Below are positions 6,613 through 16,800 of a stretch of 17,480 bases of DNA, piece by piece. A program made the translations under genes and the position numbers. Every line of letters starts with the position of its first letter. Position 1 is the stretch's first letter. The notes below the pieces were generated by a model that had not been told where the DNA came from, did no database searches, and worked only from the letters and a program-made list of their open reading frames with translations. The stretch comes from Bacteroidaceae bacterium. Its GTDB lineage: Bacteria; Bacteroidota; Bacteroidia; Bacteroidales; Bacteroidaceae. The stretch is taken from positions 1-17,480 of the forward strand of contig JAEDIG010000047.1 of assembly GCA_016292545.1 (NCBI GenBank), written 5' to 3'.

Positions 6613-6664
6613 ATTTATAATTTCCTTTCTGATTCTTGTGTGTGTTCAGGCAGGGTTACGTCTG

Positions 6665-8797
6665 CTACCAGATGTCCTCTGGCGTTTCCGGGTTGTCATA
6701 GATTTCCTTGGCCACGAACTCCAGGTTGTCCATATAGAACTCCTTCTTGTCGGAGTCGAGCACCGACTTTATCTTCATATAATATGTCTTGTTGGGGTCG
6801 AGTGTCTTGCGCACGATGATGTGGCGGATGATTTCGCGGTTCACATAGTGGCGGGCAGTGGAGGAAGTGTTTCCGTTCCGGCAGATGGATTTCTCACCCT
6901 TCATGAGCATATTGTTGCGCATGCGCTTGTCCACCTCGGCGTTGTAGTCGTCATCGTCGGTATCGTCTTCCCAACCCGTGTTTCGCCCGTTACAGGTGAC
7001 GGTGAGGTCCATAGGAATGTCGGTAACGGGCAGGTTGTCCAGGTCGTCACCGAAGTAGAGCTGGCCGATACCACGGTTACCGTTGGCGAGCACACGGTAG
7101 CGGAGCTCATACGTGCCACGGCGGGGAACGGGCGGCAGCTTGAAGGTGATTTCAAACCGTCCCACAGCCTTCATCTCATCGGCATACAGGTTGCACCAGT
7201 CATAATCCCATGCATTGTAGTATACAAACTTGCAATCCTCATTGAGAATCATGTTCTCGCTGTAGGGGTAGATGGCGGCCGACGGGATGTAGACATGCTG
7301 ATAGCGTTCCTCGGTGGCCTGCTTCTTGCGGATGTCGTTGTTCATGAACTCGGGGCACATGCTCATGCCGTCGAAACGGATGCGGTTCCGCTGCATGTTG
7401 TCGCGCACCTTGTCGTTGTAGGAAAGAGGTGCATCGATGGGATAGATGATGGCATTCTCTATGTCGTTCACCACAGCCATCGGCGATTCGGTCATCACGC
7501 GGCAACCCACGTTCTCGGGTTCACAGCTGATTTCCTCACCCGTGCCATGGCGCTCCAGGTCGAGTTTCGGGAAACGGTTGATGTAGATGCCCTCGCTCTG
7601 CTTGCTCTCGTAGAGCTTGAACAGACGGCGGCGGCCATAGCTGGAATAGAACTCCATCACGGGGATGGAGTACTTGTAGGGGTTGCTGCGTGAGTAGCCA
7701 TACTCGCTGTGGTGGATGACAAGGCGGTTGGCAGGTATCTTCATGGGCAGGATGTGGTAGGTCACCCACTGGTTGAGCAGGTTCTCCTCCGACTCATAAT
7801 CATCGTCGAGTGTATAGGGGTCGTCCACCGAATACTGGTTGTTCTGGATGATCCAATCCTTGAGCTCGGCCAGCAGCGTGGGGCTCTTGGGGTCGATGCC
7901 CTGCTCGCGCCAGAAATCGTCCGTCTCGGCAAAGATGGTGAAGCCGTACTTGCGGTGCTTGGGGGCATAGCCGATGCTTCCCTCCGCAAAACCCCATGAG
8001 GTCATTCCCTGAAGGTCGGGGATCTTTCCTGTCTGATAGAGCTTTTCATACACCTCGTCGCGCACCTTTGTGAGGGTGTCCAGAAGTCCGCACGCCTGAA
8101 TGACGCGGCTGATTACGAGGTAGCCGTCTGTCTGTTTGTCCAGTATGTCCTGGATATAGGAGGCTGCTGTCACGTTCTTGGGAGCAATCACCTTGTGGAT
8201 GCGATGGATGTAGCCGTTGATGGCAGGTATGTCGCGGTTGTCTATGTCTATGGGGCAGTCGCCGTTGATATAGAGGCTGTCCACATGGTTCTCCACACGA
8301 TGCAGGGTGAGCTTGCCGTCGTTGAGCGTGCCCATGGGGAACTCGGCATTGTCCTCGATGGGGAAGGTGGATGTCTCATAGAGCTGCGAGGACTCATCGC
8401 CACCGTCGATGATGCTGTTGAAGACCACCACTTTGCGCACAGAGTCGAGCTTTGTGCTGTCGGTGAAGGCATCCCAGCTGGGCGATGCTATCAGACCGTC
8501 CTCTACCAGTGTGCCCAAATACGTCTGGATGGCCTCGTTGGTGGGAGCAAACACGGTGTAGTTTCCGCGGGCGGCCAGAAGCTGCCGCACGGTTGTCTCG
8601 CTCATTATGCTGATGGGCACACGTCCCAGCAGGTCATAGTATTCGCTGTAGATATCGTGTTTAGACAGGTAGCTGGTAATTGTTTCCTCCTTGAATACAT
8701 ATCGTGCGGAAGTGTCGATGTTTTCCTTACAACCTTGAAGAAGGCCTGCTGTCGCCACCAGTAAGGCAAGGCGCTTTGCGTATTTGTGGACTTTCAT
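6665..8797 (-). CDS. FAS1-domain lipoprotein, PUL-type
   Basis: 710 residues. A signal peptide with lipobox LLQGC (Cys23) makes it a lipoprotein, probably on the outer membrane. Residues about 35-205 form a fasciclin (FAS1) domain, with YTVFAPTNEAIQTYL near its start and GYIHRIHKVIAP at its end. A second, more divergent FAS1-like part follows (about 210-440, including LLNQWVTYHILPMKI). The last 250 residues look like a beta-sandwich, with FEITFKLPPVPRRGTYELRYRVLAN and a final YYMKIKSVLDSDKKEFYMDNLEFVA, reminiscent of a carbohydrate-binding jelly roll. Such proteins often accompany SusC/SusD pairs in Bacteroidetes glycan loci; none is in this window. It is the first gene of the leftward run, with a promoter about 50 nt upstream. 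Role in glycan binding or adhesion is inferred. Confidence 0.82.
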   Translation of the reverse strand: MKVHKYAKRLALLVATAGLLQGCKENIDTSARYVFKEETITSYLSKHDIYSEYYDLLGRVPISIMSETTVRQLLAARGNYTVFAPTNEAIQTYLGTLVEDGLIASPSWDAFTDSTKLDSVRKVVVFNSIIDGGDESSQLYETSTFPIEDNAEFPMGTLNDGKLTLHRVENHVDSLYINGDCPIDIDNRDIPAINGYIHRIHKVIAPKNVTAASYIQDILDKQTDGYLVISRVIQACGLLDTLTKVRDEVYEKLYQTGKIPDLQGMTSWGFAEGSIGYAPKHRKYGFTIFAETDDFWREQGIDPKSPTLLAELKDWIIQNNQYSVDDPYTLDDDYESEENLLNQWVTYHILPMKIPANRLVIHHSEYGYSRSNPYKYSIPVMEFYSSYGRRRLFKLYESKQSEGIYINRFPKLDLERHGTGEEISCEPENVGCRVMTESPMAVVNDIENAIIYPIDAPLSYNDKVRDNMQRNRIRFDGMSMCPEFMNNDIRKKQATEERYQHVYIPSAAIYPYSENMILNEDCKFVYYNAWDYDWCNLYADEMKAVGRFEITFKLPPVPRRGTYELRYRVLANGNRGIGQLYFGDDLDNLPVTDIPMDLTVTCNGRNTGWEDDTDDDDYNAEVDKRMRNNMLMKGEKSICRNGNTSSTARHYVNREIIRHIIVRKTLDPNKTYYMKIKSVLDSDKKEFYMDNLEFVAKEIYDNPETPEDIW

Positions 8798-8852
8798 TAT
8801 TTTAATACTCTTTTTGACTTTAATATTGGTTACTTTGGGATTTAAAACATCA

Positions 8853-8884
8853 CAAAGTTACAATTTTTTTTAATATGGCCATAG
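8853..8884 (-). promoter_or_regulatory. Promoter for the FAS1-rfb-sulfatase run
   Basis: On the minus strand TATGGCCATATT, an eight-A tract, TTG and then TAACTTTG (8860-8853) form a Bacteroidetes -7 box with an A-rich spacer. Transcription would start near 8846, leaving a leader of about 50 nt before ATG 8797. No clear -33 TTTG is seen; the palindrome ATGGCCAT (8875-8882) occupies roughly that place and could bind a regulator. Confidence 0.5.
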
Positions 8885-9002
8885 AAAAATGAAGAAAAAT
8901 TAAGCAAATAGTGAAAAAAGCGCCTTTTTGCGCGTGCCATGTGCCCTTTTTGTTACAAAAGTATATTAAATCCCTTCGTTTTTCGCAAATTTCCTATCCA
9001 TT

Positions 9003-9036
9003 TTTGCAATTGCGTGCCGATAAATTCGTAAATTTG
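9003..9036 (+). promoter_or_regulatory. Promoter for the aldose epimerase gene
   Basis: TAAATTTG at 9029-9036 matches the TAnnTTTG -7 box; TTTG at 9003-9006 is a possible -33 box with a slightly long 22-nt spacer. Transcription would start near 9043, about 45 nt before ATG 9088. This argues against the upstream in-frame starts at 8911 and 9041. Confidence 0.45.
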
Positions 9037-9087
9037 CCGATGGAAAACCTTTCGACAGCAATTTTTAACCCAATAAACAAAACAAAG

Positions 9088-10254
9088 ATGATGAACAAGC
9101 TTTTTTCTGGCAGCATGATGGCTCTGGCCATTGGCGCCATTTCGTTCTCGGCCTGCACACAACCCAAGCAGGAGGAAACGGCCACCGCATCCGGCCTTTA
9201 CCGCAGTGATTTCCAAACGACACAGGACGGCAAGCAAACCGACCTCTATGTGCTCACGAACCCCGCAGGCATGGAAGTGTGCCTCACCAACTTTGGCGGA
9301 CGCATCGTCAGCATCATGGTGCCCGACAAGAACGGGGCATGGCAGGATGTCTGCCTGGGTCACGATTCCATTGCCGACTATATTAAATATGGTTATGAGG
9401 GTTGCAACTTCGGTGCGCTCATCGGACGCTATGGAAACCGCATCGGCAACAGCCGCTTCACCCTGGACGGACAGGAATACCAGCTCATAGCCAACAACAA
9501 CGGAAACTGTCTGCACGGCGGCGGCGAGGTGGCCTTCCACAACCGTGTGTGGGATGCCAAGCTGGTGGACAACCAGCGGCTGGAGTTCACTACCGTGAGC
9601 CCCGACGGTGAGGACGGGTTCCCCGGCGAGGTGAGTGTGAAGGTCACATACGAACTGACCGACGACAACGCACTGGAGATTTCATACGAGGCAACCACCG
9701 ACAAGCCCACTGTGCTCAACCTTACCAACCACTGCTACTTCTGCCTGAGCGGCGACCCCAGCAGGGACATGCTCGACGAGGAACTCTATATCAATGCCGA
9801 CCGCTACACACCTGTTGACTCCTTTGTGGCAGTAACGGGTGAGATAGCATCCGTTGAGGGTACTCCCTTTGATTTCCGCAAGTCCACCCGCGTGGGCGAC
9901 CGCATCGACGACACCTCCTGCGAGCAGATCGTGAACGGAAAGGGTTACGACCACAACTGGGTGCTCTCAACCAATGGCGACATCCACCAGCTGGCTGCAA
10001 GCCTCTATGATTCCGAAACGGGTATCCGTATGGACATGTACACCGACCAGCCAGGCATGCAGTTCTATGCCGGGAACTTCCTCGACGGCAGCTTCATGGG
10101 CAAGAAGGGCATCGCCTATCCCAAACGCAGCGCCTTCTGCTTTGAGACACAGCATTTCCCCGACAGCCCCAACCGCCCCGACTTCCCCTCCACAGTGCTC
10201 CGCCCTGGCGAAACCTACTCCACAAAGACCATCTATAAGTTCGGTCTGGATTGA
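9088..10254 (+). CDS. galM: Secreted aldose 1-epimerase (mutarotase)
   Basis: 388 residues from ATG 9088. Interconverts alpha and beta anomers of aldoses such as galactose or glucose. I chose this start because it yields a signal peptide with lipobox-like ISFSAC (Cys23) and lies just after a promoter box; the open frame itself extends upstream to 8911. The galactose-mutarotase fold shows GRYGNRIGNSRF (113-124), CLHGG (His143), NLTNHCYFCLSG (His215, likely catalytic acid) and CFETQHFPDSPNRPDFP (Glu353, catalytic base). The motif around His215 usually reads NHSYFNL; the Cys replacements are mild. Export means it acts on sugars in the periplasm or at the outer membrane, consistent with extracellular glycan breakdown. 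It is transcribed divergently from the FAS1-rfb-sulfatase run and ends at a hairpin. Confidence 0.93.
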   Translation: MMNKLFSGSMMALAIGAISFSACTQPKQEETATASGLYRSDFQTTQDGKQTDLYVLTNPAGMEVCLTNFGGRIVSIMVPDKNGAWQDVCLGHDSIADYIKYGYEGCNFGALIGRYGNRIGNSRFTLDGQEYQLIANNNGNCLHGGGEVAFHNRVWDAKLVDNQRLEFTTVSPDGEDGFPGEVSVKVTYELTDDNALEISYEATTDKPTVLNLTNHCYFCLSGDPSRDMLDEELYINADRYTPVDSFVAVTGEIASVEGTPFDFRKSTRVGDRIDDTSCEQIVNGKGYDHNWVLSTNGDIHQLAASLYDSETGIRMDMYTDQPGMQFYAGNFLDGSFMGKKGIAYPKRSAFCFETQHFPDSPNRPDFPSTVLRPGETYSTKTIYKFGLD

Positions 10255-10266
10255 TTCACACATGCG

Positions 10267-10291
10267 TCCCCCCTCCTTCTCCGAGGGGGGA
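10267..10291. terminator. GC-rich hairpin between convergent genes
   Basis: TCCCCCCTC (10267-10275) pairs perfectly with GAGGGGGGA (10283-10291) around a 7-nt loop. It lies 12 bp after the mutarotase stop and 8 bp before the end of the convergent lipoprotein gene, the position of a bidirectional terminator. No U-run follows on either strand, so it may instead be an interspersed palindromic repeat that serves as a transcript end barrier. Confidence 0.5.
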
Positions 10292-10299
10292 TGCTTGTA

Positions 10300-10821
10300 T
10301 TATAATCCAAGAACAATGGAAGCCAGCGTTCCGGCAGACGGCATGTTGGTGTCGTCAAAGGTGGCCACAACAATGCCCTGGGGATTGGCAATGTATATGC
10401 GTGGAACCGTATGGTCGGCAAAAAGACGGAAGATTTGGTCATCTGTCTGAGCGGAATAAGGTATGCTGAGGGTAAGCTCTTGCCAGAAGGGTGCTACCAG
10501 TTCCCTTCCTTCGGCTCTACTCACGGCGACTACTTTGGTGGAGGCATCCTGCGGGAGCATATCGTAGAAACGTTGCACCTCGGGTAACTCTTTCCTGCAA
10601 TCACTGCATTTCACGCTGAAGAGCACCATCACTACCCAGTTCCCCAAGAGGCTTTTTGTAGTCAGCCAAGTGCTGTCCTCCATCAGCAGTTCCATCTCTG
10701 GCAGGTGCTCCCCTACCCTTACCCGTTCTGCGTTCCGTGTCCATTCGGAATCGTGGAAGCACGATGTCAGCAGGAGCAGACATGCCGCCAGCGTGTCCTT
10801 CATCATGTGTTGCCTTTTCAT
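10300..10821 (-). CDS. Thioredoxin-like (TlpA-type) lipoprotein
   Basis: 173 residues. The signal peptide with LLLLTSC (Cys21) predicts a lipoprotein facing the periplasm. The rest is a thioredoxin fold of the TlpA/ResA kind: VVMVLFSVKCSDCRKELPE contains the redox pair Cys72-Ser-Asp-Cys75, and TVPRIYIANPQG carries the cis-proline (Pro140). It probably reduces or exchanges disulfides in exported proteins. Its ATG 10821 overlaps the TGA of the giant surface-protein gene in an ATGA arrangement, so the two are likely translated together. ATG codons at residues 6 and 7 are possible alternative starts. The surface protein it follows contains cysteines, a possible client, but this is inference. Confidence 0.82.
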   Translation of the reverse strand: MKRQHMMKDTLAACLLLLTSCFHDSEWTRNAERVRVGEHLPEMELLMEDSTWLTTKSLLGNWVVMVLFSVKCSDCRKELPEVQRFYDMLPQDASTKVVAVSRAEGRELVAPFWQELTLSIPYSAQTDDQIFRLFADHTVPRIYIANPQGIVVATFDDTNMPSAGTLASIVLGL

Positions 10822-13800
10822 TTTGTCACTACCTTCTTGCTTGCAGAACCAGTTTCTCCAAATGCCTTTATCACATATATGCCATCAGCGGGGAGGGTGA
10901 GGGTGACATCGCCCGAACGCCCCTCGGCTGTTTGCAGGAGGATGCCCATGGTGGAGTACACTTCCACATTCATCAGCTGGGGGCTGGAGAGCACGTTCAC
11001 CTTTCGCCCGGCCGTTTGTATCACGATGTTGCCCTGTGTGTCTGCCATCAGCTCGTGGCCGCTCACCAGATACAGTTGGCCATGACTGTTGCCTTCCACC
11101 CAGTATTTCATGCCTTCATGAAGCGGTATGCTGTCCCCCGTGGCCGTGTCGTGGAGCATCACGCTATCGGTTGCTGCACCACTGAAGGTGAGTTCCGTGA
11201 CGGCATTGTCGGCAGCCAGCACGCCCAAGGGAATTTGTTTTATCGAGGGGACAAGGTTGATGCAGGTGGCCATGGTGTCGGCCACGGTATATACCTTGGC
11301 ACACTGCGACAGCCCGTCGTCAAACAGTTCCATGTCTTCCTGGCTGCGGAAGGCTTGCGATGCGTTTTCGTCCACGCATACCATGGCTCTTGAGCACACG
11401 CGTGTGCCATCGGATGCAGAGATGGTGAGGAGGGATGCCATGCCTGCCCGCGTGTTGCCTTCTTTCTCGTCGTATGTGCGGTCGAGAAGCCCGGTGTTGT
11501 CGTTGGGGGAGAATAGTCCTTCCAGTGTCATCATGTCTGCGGTGAAGCTGGGGGTTGTTAGTTTGCCCTCAGCCTTTGCCTCCACAAAGAATCCCTGCAG
11601 TGGTGGTATCGTCCCCGTGGCTGTGCCCACAAAACCGCCTGTGCCTCCAGCCATGATGGCAGCACGCTGTCCTCCGCTGGTCATCATCCAGTATTTGGGT
11701 TCATACTGTGTGTTGTATGCAAAGAACTTGGCCATGTCCAGATGGGCCATGAAGGGGTTGCCTATGAGGAAGTATTTGCCCGAGGTTTGCGTCTGTACGG
11801 GAACAATGACATCTGTCAGGTCATAGAGCCTGTAGCTTCGTGTCTCGCTGGCAGAGACAATGTCCGTCTCGTTTCCCGATTGGTCGCCTGCGGAGTTGAA
11901 GTACAGATATTTCTTGTCATCTTTGGGCAATCGGAACAGCACTTTGCTGTCAGGTGTCGTGGCTCCATTGGGTAGCTCTGCCTTGATACTGAAGCCGTTG
12001 CCAGGACTGTATGCTTCTTTTACGTCGTTATATACATGGCTCCATGTGGTTTCCACCATTACGTTCTCCTGCGTGCCGTCCATTTTGTATACCGTTGCTT
12101 GTGCCTTGTCCCAGCTGCGCTGGTATACGGCGGGATTGAAACGGTTGTAGTCGGTAGTGTTGAAGGTGATGGGATTGAACAGCGGAGTTTCCTGCCTGCC
12201 TGTAGCGGAGGGCAGGTACATGTCGCCGGCCACTACTCCCTTCAGCGGTGAGGCGAGCGTATACCACTGCCATGGCTTCAGTTCTATGTCCACCCATGCC
12301 TTCTCGTAGTGTAGGTATTGCTGCCACAGGAGTTCGGCATTGGGCAGGAAGTGGGACTGTTGGCAGGTGTGGTCGTACCATGTGCGGCATGCCACATTGT
12401 TGCCGCTTATGTCTACCGATGCCATGTCGTAGTTGATGTTCTCTGTGGCAGTGGCTTTTGTCATGGAATTGATGAAATGCGTCTTCTCTTCTGCACCTGT
12501 AAAAAGTACCTCCTTCAGGTTTCCTTCTTCTCTCAGGTTATAGAGTTCTGGGGCATTGAGCGTACCTGCGGGAATAATCACTTTGGTGAAGTCGGCTGGC
12601 ACAAAACTGCTGGTGTTGTCGTTGGCATAATTGCCGGCCTCGCCGCCGTCCGTGACGAAGTCGTTCCATTCCTCACCTGTCACATGCAAGTCGTTCTTCG
12701 ACACACGTGCCCAGTTCTTGTCGTTGTTCCAGTCGCTGTTCTCCGCACCCGTCCACTTCTGGTATTCGGGCACCACCTTGATGGTACAAATCACATCGCC
12801 CGGGCACACGTCGCTATGGTCACCCGACACTCCTGAGTAGTTCTCCTGGAAATGGAACTTGATGGTATATGAGTAACCTTCCCTGAACTTGAAACCTTTG
12901 ATGAAGCCCAGATGGCACTTGTTGTTCGTCTTGTTGTCGCGGTCGGCTGTTATGTTCACCACCCTGCCTATTACCCTGACATCGCTTTCCGAGGCTTCCG
13001 TACTCACCTTCAGGGCTCCCGACTTTCCTGCCGCCACATTGGGGTCGTCGGAAGCAGTCAGATAGATAAAGTCATCGTCGGATTTTCCTATCAAGGTCTC
13101 CACACCCGGGGTTTCGGGAGAGATTTCCCTCAATGGCAGGAATACATAGTTGTCGACGCTGGTTCCCTTTACGGATTCCAGTGTTCCCTCGTCCTCCATC
13201 CTTGCCTTCCAGAGCTGGCGCAGCCCTATGCGCAGCGGCACGTCTGCCATGGCAGTGGGATAGGGGATGATGTCATGGTCGTCGCCATCCTTCATGTGCG
13301 GCTGGCGAGTGTTCAGGTTGATGGTTATCTGTATGGGCTCCAGGCAATACTTGTAGCCCAAGGCTGGCTCCGGGTCGAAGGGCATAGCCACGATGTAGAA
13401 CTTCTCGTTCGCCTCAAACTGCTTGTTGAACTGCTCCATAGTGGAGACATTGTTGGAATTCAGGTAGAGGTTGAGCAACCCCTCGTCGACGAAATGCTTG
13501 ATGCACTCATAGTCTTCCTGCTTATAGTTGCCATTGACCGGACATTTGGAGGTGTCGAGGAAGTCCGCCTCCGTTGCCTCGTAATACTCCATGCGGAAAT
13601 AAGCAAGGGCATCCTTCAGCAGCACGTCGTTATATTCGGCACTCGTGAAACAGCCGTCATATCCCGGGGTGACATTCAGAGGGCCATAGTACCAGTCGAA
13701 ATAGGCATTCTCTATGGTGTGCAGTTCTCCGCCCACCCCGATGCCGTTGAGGTCGATGGTGATTACGGGCTTCTGGTTGGCGCACACGCTTGCCCCGTCC

Positions 13801-16800
13801 TCTTTGCTCTGCAGCTTGCCGTCCACCTTCACTTCGCCCGAGAAGATTACCGTAAACTCGCTCACCTTGCTGCACTCGTCATAGAAGCGGAACTCGCTTG
13901 CCCCCGGGGTTTTGCTATTGTGGTCGATGATGGAAATCATGTAGGTGGAGCCCACCTTCATGTCTGTGTCGTTGGCGTCGCATGGGAAGACGAGGGCACG
14001 CAATCCGTTGACAGGATCCATGCTCATGGCCTGTCGCTTCGCCCAACTGCTCTCGTTGCTTGTATTGTATCTCGGGTTGGTGTCGTAGTGCGTGCTGTAT
14101 GTCAGCTGTCCATATCTGTACGTGTTGTCCGATGGGTTGTCCGTACCGTATGCTCCCTTCACCAAGGCCTTCTCGAATGCAATGGCATCAGCCTCCGTGT
14201 CTGACTTTCCTGCCGCCTTCTGTGCGTCAAACTCCTCCTGATACACCTCCTTGCGCACGAAACAGTAGTCGAGTGTCTGGGTGTTCGCACCACTTGCCTC
14301 CGACGCCTCTTTCTTGGAGAAAGCCTTCAGCAGACGGTCGAAGTCTACGGTGAGCAGCAGGTTGGTAGAGACAGTCCCGTTGCAGACGGGCTTCAGTTGG
14401 CGTGCCTCCACCGTGGGGCGGCAGACGAAAGCCTCTATGTTGTCTATGGCATAGTCGGCACCGCCGGACGACACGCAGTTGTTCTCCACTGAGATGACGT
14501 AATGGTCATAGCCATGTGCGTCGGCTGGGAAATGGTAGTACACGTGCATCCATTTGCCACGGTCATCGGGATTGTCGGTTGTCCCTGTGGCAGCGTTGCC
14601 ATATCCTGTCTTGGTGTTGTCGCCGCCCGTTACATATCCCGTCACGAAGCTGTTGATGGTGGTTTCCTTCCCGTTTGCGTCCACGCCCTTGAAGGAGAAG
14701 ACCACGTTGGCAGTCTCGTTTGTGGCGGAAAACTCCTTGACCCATGCGGAGACAAAGACCTCTGTGCCCGTACAGAAGTTCTTTCCGATGTTGAGCACCG
14801 TCATGCGCCCAGGGTCGCTGGCGGCATTGGTGTAGTAGAAGAAGCCCTGCTGCTTGCCCTTAGTGTCAGCATACAGGCGGTCGTACATGACATAGTCCTT
14901 GTATGGATATGCTGCATTCTGCGACAGATTGCTGCATCCTGCGTGGTAAGGCGTGGCAAGGGCATTGTTTGCAACCACGTACATGTTGTAGTCATACCGC
15001 TTGTCGTAGCCGAAGGCGTATGAGGACTCCTCCCACTTGCGCGGCCAGCGGTATATCTTGCCCAAGAGGGCGTTCTCTGCATCATAGGTGTCTATGCAGA
15101 GCGCGGGGTCGATGTTGTCGAATGTAACGGATGTCTTGGGCAACCCATAGAACTCCCTCATCACCGACGGCCATTGGTGCTCGAACCTCGCCTTGTTTCC
15201 CTCGTCAAACAGATCCTCCTCCGTGACCATGTTGCCGTCATATTCGGGCAGTACGTCCAGGGTATATTTCATCAGCCTGATGGGGTTGCTTGTCCCTTGG
15301 ATGTATATCTTGTTACCATTCTTGTCTGCTGCATAGAGGGTGATTTCGTAGGTTCCCACCTGCGGGTTTAGCATGTACAGCACCATGTTCATATTGTCCC
15401 TCGCCTTGTAGGTATACGCCTTACCTTTCTCCATGGATGCAAACTCGCCCCCTGTATTCTTTGTCTCGTACTTGACACCGTTGAATTTGGTCTCCACCAC
15501 GTAGTGCCACACCTGGCCATAGCTCCCGTCCGACTTCTTGTACCAGTAGTCGGTAGGCGTGGCAGTCTCGTCCCACAGATTGCTCTCGGGACTGTCCAGA
15601 CGATACTGGAAGGGGACTCCCTTTGGTGCCATCAGCTTTATACTGTGTGCATCTATGTAGTTGTTGTTTCTCGTTTCGTCTGCGGTCATCTCGTCGGCAC
15701 GTAGCTTGGCGTTCCTGACGTTGAAGATGTGGCGGAAGAGCAGGGTGGGCTCCGCAATCGTCATGATACCTGTTTCTGCTGGATTGTCGTTCGACCTGGT
15801 CAGATGCGTGTCGGACAATGTGGCGGAGGCATCCATTGCTATTACGTCCAGAATGTCGCCAGTTGCATCTGCCGCTGAATGATAGATGGAATATGAGCCG
15901 TTTTTGCGATTTGAGGTCAGGTATAGCCCTCCTAATACGCCTTTCTCCAAAGAATGTACTACCTGTCCGTTGGGGAAATCCAGCTTGCTGCTTTTGGCAT
16001 CTTTCGTGTAGTCGTACCATCGGACATAGTTTTCATAATATTGAGTCCTGTCTGCTATGTCAAAATCGCTGAAGGGCTTCAGCCTTGCCTCTTGTCCGGG
16101 GAACACCCACACATCGCTTTCCAGCTCATGCACGCGCTGGATGTGCTCGCCTGCATTCATCCTTGGGTCGTCCGTACTTGTCTTCCACCAGCTCCCACCG
16201 GGATATTGCAGGGAAGTGGGAGGCTCGCTGCCGAGCCATGCATTGGTGCCCGAATACACATCGCCCACATAGTGGGTGAAGCCTGCAATTTCGTTGTAGT
16301 ATATATTAGTGGATGTCATGTACACTACCTTCGCATTCGTCCATACAGGATGAGAATCTACTCCGAGCGTCTGGTACCATGTGGGGGATTCTGATGTTCG
16401 CTTATTTAAAACCCAGCAATCGGAACCCGTAGAGAAATCAGCGGTATTGATGAGTACAGCAAGCGTTGCATCGGCGTGATTCCCAGCCCATGGTCCGCCT
16501 TTGCCGTCGTCTGTTATGCCACAGTTGTTGTTTATTGCGCAATACTCTATGGTGCCGCCCTTTTCAAACCATCCTGCAAATTTGCCCTTGTATGGATTGG
16601 TTGCATTTATGGTGGCATCCACGTATGACTTCAGTAGATGCGTCTTGTTGTCGGCACCGCATGCACCTATCAATCCGCCTACGGAATTGTTGGTATGTGT
16701 GGAGCTGATTGTGCCGGCAAAGAAGCAATTCTCCATTGTTCCTTCATATCGCCCTGCCAGTCCGCCAATGTCCATGCTCTGTACCTCGGTGCCATCGGGA

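Noticed and set aside
6587..7693. 368-codon plus-strand frame opposite the FAS1 gene
   Set aside because: Shadow of the FAS1 lipoprotein reading frame; no recognisable domain or start context.
8911..9087. 59-residue N-terminal extension of the mutarotase
   Set aside because: A TAnnTTTG promoter box lies inside it, and the downstream ATG at 9088 gives a proper signal peptide with a lipobox-like cysteine.
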